This document shows positions 54,247 through 60,965 of a stretch of DNA of 64,000 nt, in pieces. The notes under the pieces were generated by a model that saw nothing but the letters and a program-made list of their open reading frames with translations, made no database searches and had not been told where the DNA came from. The translations under genes were made by a program, and so were the position numbers. The first letter of the stretch is position 1, and each line of letters opens with the position of its first letter. Origin of the DNA: Pseudodesulfovibrio sp. (lineage in GTDB: Bacteria; Desulfobacterota; Desulfovibrionia; Desulfovibrionales; Desulfovibrionaceae); NCBI GenBank assembly GCA_016744135.1, contig JADGEX010000001.1, forward strand, positions 817,029 through 881,028, given 5' to 3'.

Positions 54247-55956
54247 ATGCTCAGAAAAGTCACAATCAAGACTCGTATCCTGGTACTCATTACCAGCATC
54301 GTCATTTTCATTCTTGGATTCTCGCTTGCCTTTCTCAGTGGAGTTGGAAAAGTTAAAGACATCGGCGTCGAACGCTCAGACCAGGCCATGTTTCAAGGTG
54401 AAGAACGAAAACTGCAAGTCGCCACCCACTCCATGGCCGTCAGTATTGGCGCAGCCATAGCCGAAGCCCCTATCCTGGAAGAAAAAATAGATATCATTCG
54501 AAAACTAGTGGATAAAATTCGCTTTGAGGAAGACAAATCCGGTTACTTCTTTGTCTACAACAACACAACATGTGTAGCTCTACCGACTAAGCCTTCCTTA
54601 CACGGCAAAGATCTCAAGGACCTCAAAGACAAAAACGGGGTAGCTCTGGTCGCCGAATTAAATAAAAAAGCACATAATGGAGGCGGTTTCGTCGAATATA
54701 TCTGGCCCAAGCCAGAAAAAGGAGATCAACCGAAGCTTTCCTATGCAGAACTCATCCCCGGCACAGACATGTGGATCGGCACCGGCGTATATCTGGACAA
54801 TGTAGCTCATGCAAAAGAAGTCATCGCCAATGACATCGACTCATTGGTTTCGACATATGTATGGGCCACTGGCAGCGTCATCATTGCCGTCCTTGTCTTG
54901 ATTATTCTTCCATTCTGTTTGCTCATTGTTCGTTCCATTGTCCAACCGCTCAATGAAGCCGTTGTCTTGGCCAACCATGTGGCATCCGGCGACCTGACTA
55001 CAGACATTCAATCCGACTACAAGGACGAACCAGGACTGCTGACGGCGGCCCTCGGCCAGATGGTCGAAAGACTGCGTTCCATTGTCGGCCAATCAAAGTA
55101 TGGTGCGGACCAAGTGGCGTCCGGCAGCACTGAAGTCACGGAATCAGCCCAATCGCTGGCAGAAGGCGCAAGCCGTCAAGCCGCAGCCGTAGAAGAAGTC
55201 TCAGCGGCTATGGAAGAAATGATCGGCCAAATCGGTCGGAACACGGAAAACGCCACCCAAACAGAACAGATGGCAAACCAAACGGCTCAAGATGCTCAAC
55301 AAGGTGGCGATACGGTCATGGAAGCCGTCGATTCCATCAAGAACATTGCTGAAAAAATTTCCATCATTGAAGAAATTGCCCGTCAAACCAACCTGTTAGC
55401 ATTAAATGCAGCCATTGAAGCAGCCCGCGCAGGCGAAGCCGGCAAAGGCTTTGCGGTTGTCGCAGCAGAAGTTCGCAAACTGGCCGAACGAAGCGGCGAA
55501 GCGGCCTCCGAAATCGGTGAACTTTCTTCCAGCACTCTAAAAAAAGCAGATCAGGCTGGAGCCATGTTGACCAAGATGGTCCCGGATATCCGCAAGACCG
55601 CTGATCTGGTGCAGGAGATTTCCGCAGCCAGTATTGAGCAAAATACGGGCGCCCAAGAAATCAACAGGGCTATTCAGGATCTGGACAATGTCATCCAACA
55701 GAATGCGAGCGCGTCTGAAGAATTAGCGGCCACGGCCAACGAATTCACCAACCACGCGACCGGCCTGCAACAAGGTATGCAGTTCTTCAACATCGGGCAC
55801 CAAACTGATCAAAACTTTACGCCGACACATTCAGTTCGACCAACAACACCCACAACACAGTTGCCGCCATCCAAACCAACACCGACAACAGCCCCTGACA
55901 ATGGTTTCTCCCTCGACATGGAGGGAAGTTCCGACGAAGGATTTGAACGGTTTTAA
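54247..55956 (+). CDS. Methyl-accepting chemotaxis protein with single Cache domain
   Basis: A 569-residue chemoreceptor. TM1 (11-32), a periplasmic sCache domain (about 45-195; [22 protein letters not shown]), TM2 (205-228), HAMP (228-282) and a signalling coiled coil with its tip at 374-415 ([20 protein letters not shown]) appear in order. ATG 54247 with GGAGGG is the start; an upstream in-frame opening adds 20 unrelated residues. sCache receptors often sense small carboxylates. The C-terminus is proline/threonine-rich with no CheR-binding pentapeptide. A terminator follows. Confidence 0.94.
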   Translation: MLRKVTIKTRILVLITSIVIFILGFSLAFLSGVGKVKDIGVERSDQAMFQGEERKLQVATHSMAVSIGAAIAEAPILEEKIDIIRKLVDKIRFEEDKSGYFFVYNNTTCVALPTKPSLHGKDLKDLKDKNGVALVAELNKKAHNGGGFVEYIWPKPEKGDQPKLSYAELIPGTDMWIGTGVYLDNVAHAKEVIANDIDSLVSTYVWATGSVIIAVLVLIILPFCLLIVRSIVQPLNEAVVLANHVASGDLTTDIQSDYKDEPGLLTAALGQMVERLRSIVGQSKYGADQVASGSTEVTESAQSLAEGASRQAAAVEEVSAAMEEMIGQIGRNTENATQTEQMANQTAQDAQQGGDTVMEAVDSIKNIAEKISIIEEIARQTNLLALNAAIEAARAGEAGKGFAVVAAEVRKLAERSGEAASEIGELSSSTLKKADQAGAMLTKMVPDIRKTADLVQEISAASIEQNTGAQEINRAIQDLDNVIQQNASASEELAATANEFTNHATGLQQGMQFFNIGHQTDQNFTPTHSVRPTTPTTQLPPSKPTPTTAPDNGFSLDMEGSSDEGFERF

Positions 55957-55969
55957 CCCCAAAAAAGAC

Positions 55970-56008
55970 AAGGCCGGGTACATTCAAACGAATGTGCCCG
56001 GCCTTTCT
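55970..56008. terminator. Bidirectional rho-independent terminator
   Basis: AAGGCCGGGTACATTC (55970-55985) and GAATGTGCCCGGCCTT (55990-56005) form a long stem around AAAC, with A- and T-rich flanks. Confidence 0.92.
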
Positions 56009-56013
56009 TATTT

Positions 56014-57168
56014 TCAGGAAAGAGAAATCAAAAGTTCGGCGAGCTTTGTCCCATCAATGTACGGAGCACTCATCTCGGTTACCAAGGGGTGATCAATGAC
56101 AACCAGTCCCATGTCCCGCACAGCTTGTTCGTCAATGCCATCGGGGTACTCGCCGTTTGCGACATCCACCACCACAGCCTCAACCGGTCGACACCCTTCA
56201 GGCGCCCCGCTCACAGCAAGATAATGCAATAACAATCGGACCTGATCAGCCACAGACAAGCCAACAGCTTCCGGGTCGTGCCCCATACTCGGGACAAATA
56301 CCTTGGGACATGGATTCTCGCATATTGCCGCTCCCACGCCCTGAGGCAACAGATTAGCTATCACGCTGGAATACAGACTGCCGGGCGGATAACAAATAAG
56401 ATCAGCATGACTGATACGCTTTTTGATGCCTTTGCCTAAAATAGGATAAACAGGAGATGTTCGCTCAAGAGAATCCGTCAACCACATGGACCGAATGGGG
56501 GCCTCAAGCGGCGAAACCTCCTTGCCGGTCATCAAATGCTGACCGATAACAACGGTATCATCCTCCAACTCTACGACCAGATGCAGATCCATATCCACTA
56601 CAGGCCGAACCTCTCCACGCACTGTCGCCAACTCGGAAAACATCTCAATAACCGGTCCCATTTTCCGATCTTTGGAGAGGTATCCGGCGGTCAGGATCAA
56701 ATTGCCAACACTCGCCCCGCACAAGTCGAAATCAGCTGGCATAATCGCCAAAAATCGTTGCAGGTAATCCATAATAATCACGCCCACAGGACCGGGGATG
56801 CAGTGCATCAAAAAATGTTCGCCCGATGCCAGTCTATCGAGGTCATTACGCAACTCGGCCTGATCCGCCTGCTGACTCAAACGGTGGGTAAACAGCGCGT
56901 ACACACCGTTATTTCCCTGCACGGACTGATCAGCCAATGCCATGAGTCGATTACGAATATCACCAACTGCTGGCATACCAAACGCATTGCGAAGCACGGC
57001 AGAACTACCGCCAGAATCAAAGGGAGTAATACAATGAATTGAATTATGCGTCAGTCCGACAAGCGCACGTGATGTATCACGCAACGCAGTGCCGCCACTG
57101 AAAAACAGGATGGATGGTCCCAATTCAGGGCTCTGTCTGTGCCGCTGCACCTTGATGGAATCAATCAT
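56014..57168 (-). CDS. CofD-like protein of the deltaproteobacterial GAK type
   Basis: A 384-residue protein with the CofD/YvcK fold. Near the N-terminus are FSGGTALR (23-30), DSGGSSAVLR (51-60) and GDIRNRL (69-75); later come LCGASVGNLILTAGYL, ADLICYPPGSLYSSVIANL and VFVPSMGHDPE. CofD transfers phospholactate in F420 synthesis, and YvcK is a regulator, but this branch is distinct. I recall it as a 'GAK system CofD-like protein' of unknown function. ATG 57168 has GGAGG upstream. It follows the XXXCH protein gene after 35 bases. No F420 synthesis genes are nearby. Confidence 0.75.
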   Translation of the reverse strand: MIDSIKVQRHRQSPELGPSILFFSGGTALRDTSRALVGLTHNSIHCITPFDSGGSSAVLRNAFGMPAVGDIRNRLMALADQSVQGNNGVYALFTHRLSQQADQAELRNDLDRLASGEHFLMHCIPGPVGVIIMDYLQRFLAIMPADFDLCGASVGNLILTAGYLSKDRKMGPVIEMFSELATVRGEVRPVVDMDLHLVVELEDDTVVIGQHLMTGKEVSPLEAPIRSMWLTDSLERTSPVYPILGKGIKKRISHADLICYPPGSLYSSVIANLLPQGVGAAICENPCPKVFVPSMGHDPEAVGLSVADQVRLLLHYLAVSGAPEGCRPVEAVVVDVANGEYPDGIDEQAVRDMGLVVIDHPLVTEMSAPYIDGTKLAELLISLS

Positions 57169-57203
57169 GTGCACCTCCTGCGCAGAATCCCCACTCTTTT
57201 ACA

Positions 57204-57734
57204 TTACGCATACTTTGCGTGACACCGTCCCTTTTCGTGAACGAGCGCATCAATAGCCGTATGCATCCGACTGATGTCGCCAGACTCATACGCATCTTTG
57301 AACGCCGCACACGCCTCGGTGTATATGTCATAATATTCATCACCGTAACCAGGATAACTGACCATGAGCGCAGAATCCGTCAAAAATGATTCCACTGCCT
57401 CACGCGGTGGCTCTTCGCCATCATGAATCATCTTGACCAGCATCCTGAAGCTGGGCTTCATACGTTTCTTGAGGTCCTTGTATTCCGGTTTGATTTCGCC
57501 ACAGGTCTCACATTCCACATCAAATGGCGCAGAGCATTCCTGCTCACTCTGAAATTTCATTTTAAGAACGACCTGACCAAAATCGGCCCGCCCTTTAATC
57601 TTGAACTTCTTGAAATCATCGACACAGGCAAATTCATCCGTTCCGCCATTCTCCAACGCGTCGGCCAATTCCCGAAAAAAAGTGGGAAGATCTTTTTGTT
57701 CCACTTGTCTGAATATCTTAGTTCCGCTGCTCAT
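57204..57734 (-). CDS. XXXCH-type protein, GAK-system partner
   Basis: A 176-residue acidic protein with no signal peptide. The first half (about 7-65) resembles an amphi-Trp-type beta/alpha module (LADALENGG, FKIKGRADFGQVVLKMKFQS). A CETC pair lies at 75-78. The C-terminal part is helical and ends KGRCHAKYA (C171-H172), like the heme site of cytochrome c' with the first Cys of CxxCH missing. I recall the family as 'GAK system XXXCH protein'. Together with the CofD-like gene downstream it forms an uncharacterised two-gene unit. Confidence 0.65.
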   Translation of the reverse strand: MSSGTKIFRQVEQKDLPTFFRELADALENGGTDEFACVDDFKKFKIKGRADFGQVVLKMKFQSEQECSAPFDVECETCGEIKPEYKDLKKRMKPSFRMLVKMIHDGEEPPREAVESFLTDSALMVSYPGYGDEYYDIYTEACAAFKDAYESGDISRMHTAIDALVHEKGRCHAKYA

Positions 57735-57807
57735 GAGTTCTCCGTAAAGGGTTTTGACTCAATAATGAGAACAATTTTCCACGAAGGATGCAAGGAGAGT
57801 TTTTCCT

Positions 57808-58713
57808 CTATACAGCCTGTATGACCGCATACCAAACAGGCAACGTAACGAAAGCCAACAGCGTCCCGACTCCGACCAAAGCCACGGCAAGCGATGGCCT
57901 CAACCCATGGCTCATACAGATGATTCCACCAGTGACCATTGGTCCCATGGCAGCTTCGAACACCGTGACTTGCGAGATCACATCAGTCTTACCCAAAATC
58001 ACCATATATAGAATAAGGATGATCAATGGAGCAAAAACAAGCTTATACCCTAATCCAATGAATAGCTCTCTGACATTGCCATGAATGGCACTGAAACACA
58101 GCGTCATCCCCACGGACAACAAAGCCAAGGGACTAAGCGTCGAACCAAGACGGGAAAGCACCCCTGTAAGCCACTCAGGATATGCAATCGGCTGAAGCGC
58201 GATGCCAAGCAAAATAGCAATAAATGGAGGAAACAGGAAAACTTTTTTCGCAACCATCAACCCACTGACTTTCTCACCAGAGACCTTGGCCGCAAGAATG
58301 ATTCCGGGAATAGCGAGAGCCAAAAAGGTACCGCCCGTGTCACAGAGCATGCCCACACCGATATACTCTGGCCCGAAAAAAGTCTCGATCATGGGCAGTC
58401 CCACAAACGAAGTATTACCAAGCCCGACGCACAGGGTCAGGCAGACCACAGTCTTTTCATCCCATCCGAATCGACGCCCCAAAAGAACAAAGAGCGCATA
58501 CCCGACACCAAAAACAATCCAAGCCATGGCAGCAGGCAACAAAAGATCCACCCCCAACGGCAGGGAGTGGGCATAAAGCAAAGCCAATGCGGGCATGGAC
58601 ATATAAATAATAACAGCATTCAGAGCCGCTGGCCCTTTGTCATCGATGACTCCGGCCACACGCATGACAAGGCCGAGCACAAAACATATGCCCAACAACA
58701 AAAAATTTTCCAT
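57808..58713 (-). CDS. AEC family auxin-efflux-type transporter
   Basis: A 301-residue protein with about ten helices and the AEC layout (AALNAVIIYMSMPALALLY, VGLGNTSFVGLPM, LSPLALLSVGMTL). Bacterial members carry malonate, malate or other organic acids; the substrate here is unknown. ATG 58713 has GGAGAG upstream; an in-frame TTG 12 bases earlier overlaps that site. It lies 73 bases upstream of the XXXCH gene on the same strand, so a shared transcript is possible. Confidence 0.87.
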   Translation of the reverse strand: MENFLLLGICFVLGLVMRVAGVIDDKGPAALNAVIIYMSMPALALLYAHSLPLGVDLLLPAAMAWIVFGVGYALFVLLGRRFGWDEKTVVCLTLCVGLGNTSFVGLPMIETFFGPEYIGVGMLCDTGGTFLALAIPGIILAAKVSGEKVSGLMVAKKVFLFPPFIAILLGIALQPIAYPEWLTGVLSRLGSTLSPLALLSVGMTLCFSAIHGNVRELFIGLGYKLVFAPLIILILYMVILGKTDVISQVTVFEAAMGPMVTGGIICMSHGLRPSLAVALVGVGTLLAFVTLPVWYAVIQAV

Positions 58714-58820
58714 CCGTCTCTCCAATTTCTGCGCGGACGGTAGGTGTTTTCCATACCGAATTCAAGCGATTATCTTTTGCAAACAGCACTCCCGACAGAA
58801 CAAAATACGAAAGAAAAGGC

Positions 58821-58849
58821 TTGCAAACCACTCGGAGGACATATATAAG
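58821..58849 (+). promoter_or_regulatory. Promoter of tRNA-Leu
   Basis: TTGCAA (58821-58826), a 17-base spacer and TATAAG (58844-58849), 17 bases before the tRNA 5' end. A good match. Confidence 0.75.
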
Positions 58850-58866
58850 CCATTTCTCCTGAACGT

Positions 58867-58953
58867 GCCGAAGTGGTGGAATTGGTAGACACGCATGGTT
58901 CAGGACCATGTGGGGGTTTCTCCGTGGAAGTTCGAATCTTCTCTTCGGCACCA
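58867..58953 (+). tRNA. tRNA-Leu (anticodon CAG)
   Basis: An 87-nt class II tRNA with acceptor GCCGAAG/CTTCGGC, A discriminator, encoded CCA, anticodon CAG at 58901-58903 in the loop TTCAGGA and a long variable arm. It reads CUG. Its 3' flank is partly duplicated 1.3 kb downstream. Confidence 0.96.
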
Positions 58954-58964
58954 GTAAAGAACAA

Positions 58965-58993
58965 GGGCTGTGACATACGTCGCAGCCCTTTTT
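58965..58993 (+). terminator. Rho-independent terminator of tRNA-Leu
   Basis: GGGCTGTGAC (58965-58974) and GTCGCAGCCC (58979-58988) pair with one G-U around ATAC, followed by T5. Confidence 0.9.
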
Positions 58994-59017
58994 CTTTGTA
59001 CTTCAGACGTCATACTT
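58972..59017 (+). repeat. Direct repeat, copy A (tRNA-Leu 3' flank)
   Basis: Begins inside the tRNA-Leu terminator. About 30 of its first 34 bases match the copy at 60308-60352; after that the match weakens but CATACTT/AATACTT is shared. The two copies lie in the same orientation about 1.3 kb apart. Confidence 0.7.
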
Positions 59018-59138
59018 TCCGCAGCATGGTAAGGTTATGCCATTCTAGCAAACGCCATAGCCGTTCAACCTTACCACAATATTGCCCGTGCGGACTTTAT
59101 ACGCAAAAATTATTCGCTCTTCACTTCAGCATTCGCAC

Positions 59139-59297
59139 TTACTTTTGCCAATACCGATACAAATGACTCAGAGTCGAACCCTTTAAATAAGCTGTGGTCC
59201 AATTTCTTAGCTCCACTTCTCTTAATTTCAAATCTTTCAACTCTGGGTTGTATAAAAAGACAATAGCTTGCTCCTGACAATCACAAGACGCAACCAT
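59139..59297 (-). CDS. Possible small protein after the formyltransferase gene
   Basis: A 52-codon frame starting ATG at 59297, 6 bases after the formyltransferase stop, and ending TAA. The protein has CDC near the N-terminus (residues 5-7), then LYNPELKDLKLREVELRNW and HLYRYW. The composition looks protein-like rather than random, but the ribosome binding site is weak and no family is recognised. It could be the end of a gene cut by rearrangement. Confidence 0.35.
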   Translation of the reverse strand: MVASCDCQEQAIVFLYNPELKDLKLREVELRNWTTAYLKGSTLSHLYRYWQK

Positions 59298-59303
59298 ATA
59301 AAG

Positions 59304-59972
59304 TTAGTCATCTTTCACTTTATGATACAGATATACTTTTTTCCCATTCAGTTCGAAAAAAGCAGGAAAATTTTCATTATCACAGCATCTTATGTGATCC
59401 CATAAATCGATCAACTTCATATTAGGGTCTATTTGGGAATCACTAGGGCTTCTCTTGGGTGTAAAACTCGAGACTCCCGTCTGCTCTCGAAAAACCAATA
59501 CTCCTTGAGAGATGTCGTCTAATGCTGCTTCCAGACAATCAAGAACACCCTGCCATTGTTTTTTATAAAGGATGGGATAGTTATCCGTTTCCTCAATAGC
59601 AACATTTGATTGGCAAGCAATTGGCCCTGCATCAATACTATTGTTTGGCCTAAAACAACTCACTGTAATATTGGGTCTCTTATTGCTTACAGTCCAGAAT
59701 ATCGGCGCATTTCCTTTGCCTTCTGGAAGTGGCGTTGCGTGAAAAAAAAGCATTCCAAATTTTGGGACATTGAGAATGTCTTCAGGAATAATTTCATATA
59801 ATCCTGCACCAAAAATCAAATCATACGTTTCATTTACACAGTCAAAGCTTTCAATAACAATCGGGTCAGAAATATCGCTTACTTTCATTGAATGTTTGGC
59901 TAATTCTTGAGCAAAAGAGCCAATAAATCCTATCTTCAGGTCACTCATCTTACGATCAAATTGAACAATCAT
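59304..59972 (-). CDS. Formyltransferase-family protein, atypical active site
   Basis: A 222-residue protein with a formyl_trans_N-like core: FFHATPLPEGKGNAPIFW (H78) and NNSIDAGPI (D114), then a C-terminal segment (RSPSDSQIDPN, ELNGKKVYLY) like those of methionyl-tRNA and sugar N-formyltransferases. The catalytic Asn usually two residues before the His is Phe here, and the N-terminal part is shorter than usual (family 300 or more). GAGAGGTGG precedes ATG 59972. The gene is visibly more AT-rich than its neighbours and lies between two repeat copies near a tRNA, which suggests transfer. A nucleotide-sugar formyl transfer role is possible but unproven. Confidence 0.7.
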   Translation of the reverse strand: MIVQFDRKMSDLKIGFIGSFAQELAKHSMKVSDISDPIVIESFDCVNETYDLIFGAGLYEIIPEDILNVPKFGMLFFHATPLPEGKGNAPIFWTVSNKRPNITVSCFRPNNSIDAGPIACQSNVAIEETDNYPILYKKQWQGVLDCLEAALDDISQGVLVFREQTGVSSFTPKRSPSDSQIDPNMKLIDLWDHIRCCDNENFPAFFELNGKKVYLYHKVKDD

Positions 59973-60082
59973 TCAACCACCTCTCTCCAAAACAGATACT
60001 TTAAACAGGTACTTAAAAAATAAACCATTAAGAGAAATCTGTCTAGGACTTGATAGAGCCACACGTGTTTTACGTAATCATT

Positions 60083-60241
60083 TTACTGGGGCTGTACCCC
60101 AAAAATCACCCCATCAGGATCCCAATAAAAAAAGGACTGCTTCTCCACAAAGGCCGGTAGAAAATCCCTAGTCGGCATATTTAGCTCATAAATATTTGAC
60201 CGTGTTTGTTCTGGCTCAGACAATGGTTGCTGCCAATTAAA
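60083..60241 (-). pseudogene. Remnant of a VOC/glyoxalase-like gene (C-terminal fragment)
   Basis: A 52-codon frame with no start codon at its beginning. It follows an in-frame TGA and ends in TAA. The end reads AFVEKQSFFYWDPDGVIFGV, in which FYWDPDG resembles the conserved last strand of vicinal-oxygen-chelate proteins (DPDGN). It is most easily explained as the tail of a lost gene. The match is short. Confidence 0.4.
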
Positions 60242-60296
60242 TCAGCGATACTTTTCAAAAAAAAACATCAATACGACACAATTGATTCAAGCTTAA

Positions 60297-60306
60297 GGGG
60301 GGGGGG
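60297..60306 (+). repeat. G10 homopolymer tract
   Basis: Ten consecutive G residues directly before repeat copy B, in an otherwise AT-rich area. Such tracts are prone to slippage in replication. No gene is seen to span it. Confidence 0.8.
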
Positions 60307-60307
60307 T

Positions 60308-60352
60308 AACACACGTCGCAGCCCTTTTCCTTTGTGCTTCAAAACAATACTT
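60308..60352 (+). repeat. Direct repeat, copy B
   Basis: Diverged second copy of the tRNA-Leu 3' flank (copy A at 58972-59017). It retains the right half of the terminator stem (CACGTCGCAGCCC with T run) but not the left half, which is replaced by the G10 tract. No tRNA remnant is recognisable upstream of it. Confidence 0.7.
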
Positions 60353-60519
60353 CATTAAGCAACACCCTGTAGGACCAACCCCATACAGCTTATCTAATGC
60401 TTGAATGGGACCAGTTTTCCCGACTACAACAAATGAAGCTATTCTTTATTTGATACACAGTGGCACATGTCGTCATTATTCCATGAAAAATTGATCTGCC
60501 ATTTTAAATAAAGAACTCT

Positions 60520-60858
60520 ATGTCTCAATTCCGTTCTTTCCGACTGTCCATTGTAGCCAGCTCATTCTTGCTCCTGTTGCTCTCGCCTCCTACTCAAGCC
60601 CAAGACGGCTTGTGGTCGCTATCATCAGGAATCCACTTTCCGCTCAAAGGCTTGTAACCATTGAAGAACGAAGGTCTCCCCCCGTTAAAGGCATACGAAG
60701 AAACATTCGGCCATATTCCATTATTTCACTGCGTAAGGACGGTTACAACAAACACAAACGCTCTATTAAACATGAAGAAAAAGGCTAAGACAGTTAACGG
60801 GTTCCATCTCCCATTGGATTCAAAACGGATGCCCTCTTGTATACATTTTGAAGCCTAG
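60520..60858 (+). pseudogene. Broken exported-protein gene
   Basis: ATG at 60520 opens a signal peptide (RLSIVASSFLLLLLSPP, cut near TQAQD), continues 18 residues, and meets TAA at 60655-60657. The same frame is then open to TAG at 60858 for 66 more codons without a good start. The clear leader and the abrupt stop suggest a decayed gene. The remainder matches no family I know. A 45-residue secreted peptide is the alternative reading. Confidence 0.4.
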
Positions 60859-60965
60859 AAAAGGCCTTTGCGATAGAATCTACCACATTCTTTATAGATG
60901 GGTTATGGTAATCAGAGAATCGGCACCTTTATCGACGTTGATTCAAAAAACAATAAGAGCCACCA

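Larger units (their letters stand above)
59973..60965. other. One-kilobase degraded region left of the cyclase gene
   Basis: AT-rich sequence with no complete gene I can support. It contains a remnant like the C-terminus of a VOC protein (60083-60241), a G10 tract (60297-60306), the second copy of the tRNA-Leu flank (60308-60352) and a signal-peptide frame broken by a stop (60520-60858). The last 100 bases must hold the cyclase promoter; TTGCGA with TTTATA 17 bases on, near 60870-60900, is a weak candidate. Confidence 0.6.
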
